Shown: positions 1 through 5,153 of the stretch, one piece after another
Layout of the letters: every line of letters starts with the position of its first letter
Position numbering within the stretch: position 1 is the first letter of the stretch
Source: DTKY01 sp037440765
GTDB taxonomy: Bacteria; Acidobacteriota; Terriglobia; Bryobacterales; Bryobacteraceae
DNA length: 6,015 bases
Assembly (NCBI GenBank): GCA_037440765.1
Contig: JBBITL010000150.1
Span: 1-6,015, forward strand
Direction: 5' to 3'
Notes under the pieces: generated by a model
What the model saw: the letters and a program-made list of their open reading frames with translations, nothing else
Told to the model about the DNA's origin: nothing
Databases searched by the model: none
Made by a program: the position numbers and the translations under genes

Positions 1-134
1 AGGCTGCTGAAGAAGGCCTCTTCGCCCGCGAAAGACAGGCGAGGACGCCTGTCCCGCACCGCGGATTCAGCGACTTGCGTTCCACGCGGGATAGGCCTCC
101 TGGCCTGTCGGGGCCGTATTCAGCAGCCTGCTGG
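1..134. repeat. Foldable intergenic repeat with terminal inverted copies (MITE/REP-like), probably cut at the window start
   Basis: Bases 1-11 (aggctgctgaa) are the exact reverse complement of 119-129. Inside lies a perfect 8-bp stem, gacaggcg (34-41) against cgcctgtc (46-53), with a 4-base loop. The motif gaaggcctcttc (12-23) is a small hairpin, and the right end carries cagcag-c-ctgctg (121-133), nearly its own reverse complement. No reading frame with a ribosome site is visible here. The right-hand sequence continues as gctgg after the inverted copy, so the left copy may extend beyond base 1. Dense nested inverted repeats of this size between genes suggest a non-autonomous repeat family, but a single copy cannot prove that it is dispersed. 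It could also act as a terminator or RNA-stability element for a gene to the left. Confidence 0.5.
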
Positions 135-174
135 CAGGCGTTGGATTTGGCGTGCATTTTCCTCGAAGTGGTAA

Positions 175-180
175 TACAAT
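175..180 (+). promoter_or_regulatory. Possible -10 element for the small membrane protein gene
   Basis: TACAAT at 175-180 matches the sigma-70 -10 consensus at five of six bases and lies in an AT-richer pocket about 67 bases before the start codon. The hexamer 17 bases upstream (gtgcat, 152-157) is a poor -35, so this is a weak call. A second AT-rich run at 207-213 (ttatata) is an alternative. Confidence 0.25.
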
Positions 181-230
181 GAGGGTGGTTACGTTTCATA
201 GTGGTCTTATATAGGCGGGTTTCGGACAAG

Positions 231-236
231 GGAGGT
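231..236 (+). promoter_or_regulatory. Ribosome binding site of the 48-residue protein
   Basis: GGAGGT lies 10 bases before the ATG at 247. It is a near-perfect Shine-Dalgarno sequence and the main reason to believe that this very short reading frame is translated. Confidence 0.7.
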
Positions 237-246
237 CTTGGGAACC

Positions 247-393
247 ATGTTTGACAGCCTGGATGACCAAATGAAGCACGACCGCAAGGTGGAACGCTCG
301 ATGAAGGAGAAGGTGATGGTGCCGCTGGCTATCGCCATTCTCTCTGTCATTCTTTTCGGCGGGCTGTTCCTTGGAGTGCGGTATTTGGAGTGA
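247..393 (+). CDS. Small single-pass membrane protein, 48 residues, function unknown
   Basis: A complete reading frame from ATG (247) to TGA (391-393). The first 24 residues are polar and charged (MFDSLDDQMK..., then a Lys/Arg/Glu-rich stretch). A hydrophobic segment at about residues 25-43 (PLAIAILSVILFGGLFLGV) would span the membrane once, and the protein ends RYLE. The layout suggests a cytoplasmic charged N-terminus, an inner-membrane helix and a very short outer tail. The start is supported by GGAGGT ten bases upstream. The gene sits alone: a structured repeat lies on its left, and the gene on its right is convergent, 17 bases away. Small proteins of this shape seem familiar from acidobacterial genomes, but I know of no assigned role. 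The strong ribosome site and the clean polar-then-hydrophobic design make a chance ORF unlikely. Confidence 0.7.
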   Translation: MFDSLDDQMKHDRKVERSMKEKVMVPLAIAILSVILFGGLFLGVRYLE

Positions 394-399
394 AGCGGG

Positions 400-420
400 C
401 GGGCAGCCTGTCACTGCCCG
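400..420. terminator. Hairpin between convergent genes, possible bidirectional terminator
   Basis: CGGGCAG (400-406) pairs perfectly with CTGCCCG (414-420) around a 7-base loop that contains the stop codon of the minus-strand gene. It begins seven bases after the stop of the plus-strand small gene. Neither side has a clear T-run, so it may slow or end transcription only weakly. Confidence 0.4.
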
Positions 421-899
421 GTGGGCGAGCCCTGGTGGTCCGGCCCCAGGCGGCGCATCAGCCGTTTGACACGCGCGGGGTAGTCCACGAAGGGATTGTA
501 CGTCGACAGGATGCCGTTCAGGCTCTTGTCGCGGTAGAGTGGGGACCGCGCGAGGCGCGACGCAACATGATGGATGCCCGCGCTCACGGTGGGGAAGCTC
601 TGATTGCACGAGTCCCATCCCAGGATGTTGTTGTTCTTGAAGTTCTTGCCGCCGCCTGATTCCACGATCGCCAGGCTGGGCAGGAGCCGCCAGTCCAGCC
701 CGTTCCTGTCTGCCGCCAGCAGGAAGTCCTCAGCCAGAGCATAGGCCGGTGATTCGAGCGCCTGGAAGAGCTCCTCCAGTTTCAGCAGCCTGTGGTCATG
801 GGTATAGTCCGGTGGCGGGGTCGTCTGGCTGGTGCTGGTGGTCGAGGTAGCCGCCATCAGGCCAACCACAACCACCAGGTACTTGCGCACGCGTCGCAT
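411..899 (-). CDS. Secreted lysozyme-like / glucosaminidase-family peptidoglycan hydrolase, 162 residues
   Basis: The N-terminus MRRVRKYLVVVVGLMAATS is a signal peptide with basic residues before a hydrophobic core, followed by a Ser/Thr/Pro-rich linker to about residue 31. Residues 54-147 look like a compact lysozyme-fold domain. AIVESGGG (77-84) carries the expected catalytic Glu80, NNNILGW (89-95) resembles the NN-x-FGW signature of the glucosaminidase family (GH73), and TYNPFVDYPARV (133-144) matches the closing Tyr-containing segment. The family cleaves peptidoglycan glycan strands; export to the periplasm or cell surface is inferred. At 162 residues it is a single catalytic domain with no visible LysM, SH3 or other wall-binding module. 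The start is the ATG at 897-899; its ribosome site is weak (AAGG very close to the ATG). The gene is monocistronic in appearance: a terminator separates it from the FecR-like gene upstream. Activity and exact bond are unproven. Confidence 0.75.
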   Translation of the reverse strand: MRRVRKYLVVVVGLMAATSTTSTSQTTPPPDYTHDHRLLKLEELFQALESPAYALAEDFLLAADRNGLDWRLLPSLAIVESGGGKNFKNNNILGWDSCNQSFPTVSAGIHHVASRLARSPLYRDKSLNGILSTYNPFVDYPARVKRLMRRLGPDHQGSPTGQ

Positions 900-996
900 C
901 GCCTTGGAGATTCTCGGCTTGTGAATTTCGGACTGGCAGGCTTACTGATCTGCCTTGGAACCCCGGCCCAGTACCGGCTGGCTCCAGATGATTAGG

Positions 997-1005
997 ATTG
1001 TATCA
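997..1005 (-). promoter_or_regulatory. Extended -10 promoter candidate for the lysozyme-like gene
   Basis: Read on the minus strand, 1005-997 is TGATACAAT: a TG dinucleotide one base before TACAAT, the classic extended -10 arrangement that tolerates a poor -35. It lies between the terminator at 1041-1069 and the gene start at 899, so the transcript would carry a leader of roughly 90 bases. No convincing -35 hexamer is present. Confidence 0.4.
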
Positions 1006-1040
1006 CATCAGCCGGGCGGGCGGAGACTGCTGAGACAAAC

Positions 1041-1069
1041 GCCAGCCCCGGCACTGGGCCGGGGCTGGC
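1041..1069 (-). terminator. Strong rho-independent terminator of the FecR-like gene
   Basis: A perfect 12-bp stem pairs 1041-1052 (gccagccccggc) with 1058-1069 (gccggggctggc) around a 5-base loop. On the minus strand the stem is followed by GTTTGTCTC, a T-rich though imperfect tract. It begins 35 bases past the TAG of the FecR-like gene, the expected place, and insulates the lysozyme-like gene from read-through. Confidence 0.8.
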
Positions 1070-1104
1070 CGAGGAGACAACCAACAGGAGGAACTGTCCG
1101 TTAT

Positions 1105-1986
1105 CTAACGACTGATGGTCCCGCCGTTGTCCCGCTCGCCGGTCAGACCCAAGGCGGTTCCGCCTGCCACGGCGGCAACGGCGACCCCGGCGACGATGGC
1201 CTTGGTGGAGACCGAGGAGGTGGCTGCCGCGGCGCCGGCTCCAGCCGTACCCGAAGGACAGCCGCCGCCGAGCGGTTTGACCTGCGTTACCTGTAGAACG
1301 TGGGCTGCCGCGCCGGCGGGCTTTGCGTCGCGAAGATGGGTCGCCGTAATTGCCACCCGCTGGCCGGCGTAGCGCGACAGGTCCTGGCCCCTCAGCTCAA
1401 AGCTGAGATTGGCCGTCTCATCTTTGACCAGGAAGAGTCCGCCGGAGGCGCTCAGACAGCCGGTCGCCGAGACCGGCGCCGCCGCCCCGGCCGCCTGGGG
1501 CTCGAACGCGCGCGCCATGCCCGCATCCAGTCTGGCCAGCAGCACGCCGTCGGCCGTCGCCACGCTCACCGGCCCGTCCATGGCTGCCACCGTAATTGTC
1601 CCGGGCCGCCAGTAGGCCACCCGCGCGGCGGCGGCGGGCGCGTCCGGCAGGACCCGCAGGACACCTGCGTCGATTCGGTATTGCCGCGAACCAGCCAGCC
1701 TCCCCTCGCCCTTCTCGAGCACCAGCCGGTCGCCATACACCCGGCCCCTGGAGCCGGAGCCTATCATTATCTCCGCGCCCCCCTGGAGCCTCAGGCGCGA
1801 GGGCGCGGACCGGGTTTCCAGAACGCTTCCCTCCAGCAACGTGGCGTTGCCCTGGACAGCCGCGTTGTCCAACAGGAACTGCCCTCGCGCGGTGGCGGTC
1901 CCGATCACTGGCGGAGATGCCAGAACTGCCACCAGGGCTCCGCTCAGGAGCACACTCACCAAGCCGCAAGTTGTCCGGTGCTTCAC
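1105..1986 (-). CDS. Secreted FecR-like protein with OB-fold-like domain and C-terminal hydrophobic tail, 293 residues
   Basis: A signal peptide spans about residues 1-33. Residues 35-165 have the repeating short beta-strand pattern of a FecR domain: LLEGSVLETRSAPSRLRLQGG, a GSGSRGRVYGDRLVLEKGEG stretch and YRIDAGVLRV. Residues 175-243 look like a small beta-barrel of the OB/DUF5818-like kind (TGCLSASGGLFLVKDET, then YAGQRVAITATHL), with Cys177 and Cys243 placed to pair. A Gly/Ala/Ser linker leads to a hydrophobic helix at 263-283 and the tail ERDNGGTISR. Classical FecR proteins pass iron signals from an outer-membrane receptor to a sigma factor. Here there is no adjacent ECF sigma gene or N-terminal cytoplasmic part, so that role should not be assumed. 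The start is GTG at 1984-1986, chosen because GGAGG lies seven bases upstream and a signal peptide follows. It is divergent from the TPR gene and has its own terminator. Confidence 0.7.
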   Translation of the reverse strand: MKHRTTCGLVSVLLSGALVAVLASPPVIGTATARGQFLLDNAAVQGNATLLEGSVLETRSAPSRLRLQGGAEIMIGSGSRGRVYGDRLVLEKGEGRLAGSRQYRIDAGVLRVLPDAPAAAARVAYWRPGTITVAAMDGPVSVATADGVLLARLDAGMARAFEPQAAGAAAPVSATGCLSASGGLFLVKDETANLSFELRGQDLSRYAGQRVAITATHLRDAKPAGAAAHVLQVTQVKPLGGGCPSGTAGAGAAAATSSVSTKAIVAGVAVAAVAGGTALGLTGERDNGGTISR

Positions 1987-1993
1987 GTAACTT

Positions 1994-1998
1994 CCTCC
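1994..1998 (-). promoter_or_regulatory. Ribosome binding site that fixes the GTG start of the FecR-like gene
   Basis: On the minus strand GGAGG ends seven bases before GTG at 1986-1984. No ATG competes in the same frame nearby, so the GTG start is well supported. Confidence 0.75.
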
Positions 1999-2011
1999 GT
2001 TTTCATCAGGA

Positions 2012-2031
2012 TGTGCGCGGGCAACCGCACA
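2012..2031. promoter_or_regulatory. Inverted repeat in the divergent spacer, possible operator
   Basis: TGTGCG (2012-2017) and CGCACA (2026-2031) are exact inverted copies separated by 8 bases, in the 113-base spacer between the FecR-like and TPR genes. Two-fold symmetry with about 14-base centre spacing fits a dimeric regulator site, but a 6-bp arm can arise by chance in GC-rich DNA. Confidence 0.25.
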
Positions 2032-2099
2032 CAGGCCCTAATCGGCGGAATGGGGCCGGAACAACAGGTGGTAAGGTAGAAACTCTAGGACCCCCGGCG

Positions 2100-3296
2100 A
2101 TGGGCGCGCTACGGATCATTGTCGCGGTCGCGGCGGCCGCCGTGCTTGGCACGGGGGTGTATTGGAGTCTCCGGCTGGGGTATGCCGATCGCCTGTTCCA
2201 CGCGGGCTCGGCCGGGACGGTGGAGCAGGCGCGGCGGCTGGCGCCAGGCAACGCCGCCTACTTCGCCTCTGATTCAACGGACCGGGAAGCCTTGCGCCGT
2301 GCGGTCGCCGGAAACCCGCGATACCCGGCCGGCTGGATTGAGCTCGGCCTGCTGGCCGAGGCCGCCGGCGACATGGCCGAAGCCGAGCGCTGCCTGCTGG
2401 AGGCGGCCCGGGTGGACAGGGGCTACCAGCCCCGCTGGTCTCTCGCCAACTTTTACTTCCGCCGCGGAGAGCACGAGAAGTTCTGGCCCTGGGCGCGGCA
2501 GGCTGCCCAGACGGCCTACTACCCGCAGACCCCGCTGTTCCGGCTGTACTGGAGGCTGACCCAGGATGCGTCCCTAATCCTCGCCCGCGGCATCCCGGAC
2601 CGTCCGGACATCCGGGCGCAGTATCTGCACTTCCTCCTTATGGAAAACAAGCTGGCGGAGGCGGAGCAGGCCAGTGAAGCGGTCCTGGCCGCGGGCCGGC
2701 CGGCGGACTTGCCGGTGCTGACCATTTACTGCGACCGGCTGATCGCCGGGGGCCGCGTGGCAAGCGCCCTGAACGCCTGGAACGTGCTCTGCAGCAGGGG
2801 GCTGATTCCCCACCCCCCGTTGAATCCCGGTCAGGGCGGACTTGTGACAAACGGCGATTTCGCCGCGCCTCCGCTCGGGGCGGCCTTCGACTGGAGGCTC
2901 CACCCCAACCAGGGGCTGACCGCGACGCGCACCGAGTCGCCGCGGGCGCTTCGTTTCACGCTCTCCGGCAGGCAGCCGGAACACTGCGGGCTTGCCGACC
3001 AGGTACTACCGGCAGAGCCGGGGCTCGCCTACGTGGTCTCATATTCCTCACGGGACTCGGGAATCCCGGCGGGCAGCGGCCTGCGGTGGCGCGTCAGCGA
3101 TCTGGCCACCGGGCGGGAGCTGGCCTCGGCGCCGCTGGGCGGCGCGGGTGACGACTGGCGGGCGGAGTCGCTGCGCTTCGTGGCGCCCGCCGGCGGCGGG
3201 GCGGTGCGCCTTGTTCTTGAGTACCGCCGGGCGCCGGGCACGACCCGCGCTGAAGGGACGCTCTGGCTCCGGCAGGTCTCCAGCGCCCGCCAGTAG
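2100..3296 (+). CDS. Membrane-anchored TPR protein with C-terminal jelly-roll-like domain, 398 residues
   Basis: The N-terminus MGALRIIVAVAAAAVLGTGVYW is a membrane anchor or uncleaved signal (residues 4-22). Residues 40-230 are mostly helical with TPR character, clearest at about 72-105 (GWIELGLLAEAAGDMAEAERCLLEAARV) and the following unit to about 139, with further degenerate helical pairs such as NKLAEAEQASEAVLAAG. Residues 247-398 switch to beta-rich sequence beginning LVTNGDFAAPPLGAAFDWRL, the usual opening of carbohydrate-binding/galactose-binding jelly rolls (CBM4/9-like), and ending GTLWLRQV. Acting outside the cytoplasmic membrane is inferred from the anchor. TPR arrays bind proteins; whether the jelly roll binds sugar is unknown. 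The frame is open back to 1596, but that part is antisense to the FecR-like gene. The ATG at 2100, with AGGA nine bases upstream and the hydrophobic segment directly after it, is the sensible start. It is alone on its strand and convergent with purK, 19 bases away. Confidence 0.7.
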   Translation: MGALRIIVAVAAAAVLGTGVYWSLRLGYADRLFHAGSAGTVEQARRLAPGNAAYFASDSTDREALRRAVAGNPRYPAGWIELGLLAEAAGDMAEAERCLLEAARVDRGYQPRWSLANFYFRRGEHEKFWPWARQAAQTAYYPQTPLFRLYWRLTQDASLILARGIPDRPDIRAQYLHFLLMENKLAEAEQASEAVLAAGRPADLPVLTIYCDRLIAGGRVASALNAWNVLCSRGLIPHPPLNPGQGGLVTNGDFAAPPLGAAFDWRLHPNQGLTATRTESPRALRFTLSGRQPEHCGLADQVLPAEPGLAYVVSYSSRDSGIPAGSGLRWRVSDLATGRELASAPLGGAGDDWRAESLRFVAPAGGGAVRLVLEYRRAPGTTRAEGTLWLRQVSSARQ

Positions 3297-3315
3297 CGTC
3301 CCGGACAGGCGAATG

Positions 3316-4458
3316 TCAGCCCGCGCCGCGCTCCAGTCCGGCGGCGATGGCCTCGGCGATCACGGCGTTATGGCCGGCATCTTCGCCGAGCACCAGGATG
3401 TGGCCCATCTTGCGCCCGGGCGAGGCCCGCCTCTTGCCGTACAGATGCAGGCGCGCCGCCGGGTGGGAAAGCACGCTGCTCCAGCAGGGGGGGCCGCCGG
3501 CCCAAAGATCGCCCAACAGGTTGAGCATCAGGGCGGGGCGCAGAAGCGACGGGTCCCCCAGCGGCAGGCCGCAGATGGCCCGGACGTGCTGCTCGAACTG
3601 GCTGGTGGCGCACGCGCCGAAGCTGTAGTGCCCGCTGTTGTGCGTGCGCGGCGCGATTTCGTTAACCAGCAGGGCTCCTTCCCGAGTCACGAACAGCTCG
3701 ATGGCCATCATGCCCACGTGGCCGAGCGCGGAGGCGATCCGCTCGCCGAGTTCCTCGGCCCTGGGCACAAGCTCGGCCGGAATGCGCGCCGGCACGCGGC
3801 TGGTGTGGAGAATGTGGGACCGGTGCGTGTTCTCCGCGATCGGGTGGAAGCGGACGCTGCCGTCCAGGCCGCGCGCCAGCAAGACCGAGACCTCCCGCTC
3901 GAAGTCGGCGAATGACTCCATGACGGCCGGACGCTCTCCGACCGCTCTCCAGGCCTCAACGAGCGCATCCGCCTGATCGACCCTGGCCTGGCCCTTCCCG
4001 TCGTAGCCTCCGCGCCTGGTCTTGAGCACGGACGGGAACCCCACCACTTCGGCCGCCACGCGGAGACTGGCCTCGTCCGACGCGGGGGCAAACCGGACCT
4101 GGGGCGCTCCCAGCGCCTCCAGAAACCGGCGCTGCTCAAGCCGGTCCTGGACAATGCGCAGAACGTTGGCCGAGGGGCGGACCGGCTTCAGCGTCTCGAT
4201 TCTCTCGAGCAGCGCGGCGGGGATGTGCTCGGTGTCCAGCGTAATGACGTCGCTGTGCCCGGCCAGGGTCTCGGCGGCCGCCACATCGTCGAACTCCCCC
4301 CGGATGCTGATGTCCGCCACCTGCCCGGCCGGGCCTTCCGGATCGGGGTCAAGGACCGCGATCCGGTAGTCCATGCGGCGGGCTTCCAGCGCCAGCATGC
4401 GCGCGAGCTGTCCGCCTCCCAGAACTCCGATGGTTGCGCCAGGCCAGAGCGGCTTCAC
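3316..4458 (-). CDS. purK: N5-carboxyaminoimidazole ribonucleotide synthase (PurK)
   Basis: An ATP-grasp enzyme that uses ATP and bicarbonate to convert 5-aminoimidazole ribonucleotide to N5-CAIR in cytoplasmic purine synthesis. At 380 residues it is slightly longer than the 355-residue E. coli protein. Residues 11-21 are the glycine-rich GVLGGGQLARM. LKTRRGGYDGKGQ (145-157) holds the ATP-binding Lys146 and the flexible glycine loop. MAIELF (251-256) and LLVNEIAPRTHNSGHYS (263-279) hold the metal- and substrate-binding Glu254, Glu267 and Asn268-region residues, and GRKMGH (348-353) is the conserved late motif. The segment written TYEFENVP in many PurKs reads TLDTEHIP here (73-80), keeping the Glu. 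The start is GTG, sharing bases with the purE TGA (overlap GTGA, 4455-4458), so translation is probably coupled. The gene is complete with TGA at 3316-3318. Confidence 0.96.
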   Translation of the reverse strand: MKPLWPGATIGVLGGGQLARMLALEARRMDYRIAVLDPDPEGPAGQVADISIRGEFDDVAAAETLAGHSDVITLDTEHIPAALLERIETLKPVRPSANVLRIVQDRLEQRRFLEALGAPQVRFAPASDEASLRVAAEVVGFPSVLKTRRGGYDGKGQARVDQADALVEAWRAVGERPAVMESFADFEREVSVLLARGLDGSVRFHPIAENTHRSHILHTSRVPARIPAELVPRAEELGERIASALGHVGMMAIELFVTREGALLVNEIAPRTHNSGHYSFGACATSQFEQHVRAICGLPLGDPSLLRPALMLNLLGDLWAGGPPCWSSVLSHPAARLHLYGKRRASPGRKMGHILVLGEDAGHNAVIAEAIAAGLERGAG

Positions 4459-4955
4459 AGCGCCTCTGCCAGCACGGAGTTGGTCTGACGCCCACGGAGC
4501 GCCTTCAACCGCTGCCGCAGTGCGGGATCGCCCAGGGCGATGACGGCCGCCGCCAGCAGGGCGGCATTGGCCGCTCCAGCTTCTCCGATGGCGAGCGTGC
4601 CGACCGGCACGCCCTTGGGCATCTGCACTATGGACAGGAGTGAATCCAGACCCCGGAGCGCCTTGCTTTCCACCGGCACGCCGAGCACCGGCAGCGTTGT
4701 CTTGGCCGCCGCCATCCCCGGCAGATGGGCCGCGCCGCCCGCGCCCGCGATGATGACCTGGATGCCGCGCGCCTCGGCGCCACCCACGTACTCGAACAGA
4801 AAGTCGGGCGTCCTGTGCGCGGAGACGATCTTCGCCTCGTAGGGGATTTCCAGCTCCGCGAGCACTTCGGCCGCCCGCTGCATTGTGATCCAGTCGCTCT
4901 TGCTTCCCATGATTACTGCCACGCGCGGCGTGGCCGCCGATTCAGGGCTTGTCAC
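4455..4955 (-). CDS. purE: N5-carboxyaminoimidazole ribonucleotide mutase (PurE, class I)
   Basis: Moves the carboxyl group of N5-CAIR to carbon 4, giving CAIR, the step directly after PurK. Its 166 residues match the family length. Conserved motifs are MGSKSDW (16-22, phosphate and substrate binding), SAHRTP (45-50, with catalytic His47), AGAGGAAHLPGM (70-81) and the GVPVESKALRGLDSLLSIVQMP run (92-113), ending with GAANAALLAA (127-136). Class I PurE acts with PurK, and the overlapping purK confirms this; class II enzymes use free CO2 without PurK. Family members form octamers. The start is GTG at 4953-4955, supported by AGGAG seven bases upstream on the minus strand. The gene is first in the purEK operon and divergent from the receptor-like gene. 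Confidence 0.97.
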   Translation of the reverse strand: MTSPESAATPRVAVIMGSKSDWITMQRAAEVLAELEIPYEAKIVSAHRTPDFLFEYVGGAEARGIQVIIAGAGGAAHLPGMAAAKTTLPVLGVPVESKALRGLDSLLSIVQMPKGVPVGTLAIGEAGAANAALLAAAVIALGDPALRQRLKALRGRQTNSVLAEAL

Positions 4956-4962
4956 TGCCTGT

Positions 4963-4967
4963 CTCCT
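4963..4967 (-). promoter_or_regulatory. Ribosome binding site that fixes the purE GTG start
   Basis: On the minus strand AGGAG stands seven bases before the GTG at 4955-4953, giving good support to a non-ATG start. Confidence 0.7.
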
Positions 4968-5017
4968 GTGCGGATTACAATGCCGCGGCCGCGGTTCTCG
5001 GCGAGCCGGAGTTCATC

Positions 5018-5046
5018 GGATAGCACAACTGACGGGCTGATCGCAA
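5018..5046 (-). promoter_or_regulatory. Weak promoter candidate for purEK
   Basis: Read on the minus strand, TTGCGA (5046-5041, four of six -35 bases) is followed after 17-18 bases by CTATCC/TATCCG (about 5023-5017), a poor -10. A transcript from here would have a leader of about 55 bases containing the palindrome at 4983-4994. No purine riboswitch fold is apparent. Confidence 0.25.
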
Positions 5047-5085
5047 CCGGGAAGACCCGGCGGCGCCACGTCCCGGTGTAAAGGC

Positions 5086-5114
5086 TTGTAAAGGCCCGTG
5101 GCGGCGGGTAATCT
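5086..5114 (+). promoter_or_regulatory. Sigma-70-like promoter candidate for the receptor-like gene, overlapping a tandem repeat
   Basis: TTGTAA (5086-5091) and TAATCT (5109-5114) are separated by exactly 17 bases. The -35 matches four of six consensus bases and the -10 three of six. Initiation would fall about 30 bases before the ATG at 5154. The -35 lies within the second of two direct repeats, tgtaaaggc at 5077-5085 and 5087-5095, which repeat every 10 bases. The region is flanked by exact 7-bp inverted copies, cgccacg (5064-5070) and cgtggcg (5097-5103). Confidence 0.4.
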
Positions 5115-5153
5115 TCGCCTCGCGGCGGCCGTCACAATTGCCAGGGCCACCGA

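Larger units (their letters stand above)
900..1104. other. Non-coding gap between two minus-strand genes
   Basis: This 205-base gap holds the terminator of the FecR-like gene (1041-1069) and the promoter candidate of the lysozyme-like gene (997-1005). The leader of the latter contains two copies of gccttgga (901-908 and 952-959). I see no RNA gene, riboswitch or small ORF with a ribosome site in it. Confidence 0.6.

Noticed and set aside
390..659. 89-codon plus-strand open frame opposite the lysozyme-like gene
   Set aside because: It is antisense to the conserved catalytic domain and overlaps the end of the 48-residue gene; no ribosome site.
1596..2099. Upstream extension of the TPR gene frame (168 codons before the ATG at 2100)
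   Set aside because: It is antisense to most of the FecR-like gene, is Arg/Pro/Ala-rich as expected of an off-frame in GC-rich DNA, and would place the membrane anchor in mid-protein.
3301..3341. Inverted pair ccggac/gtccgg after the TPR gene as a terminator
   Set aside because: Only 6 bp with a 29-base loop, partly within the purK coding end and with no T-run.
2992..3915. 307-codon plus-strand open frame spanning the TPR gene end and purK
   Set aside because: It overlaps two well-supported genes in other frames and has no recognisable domain; it is a high-GC shadow.
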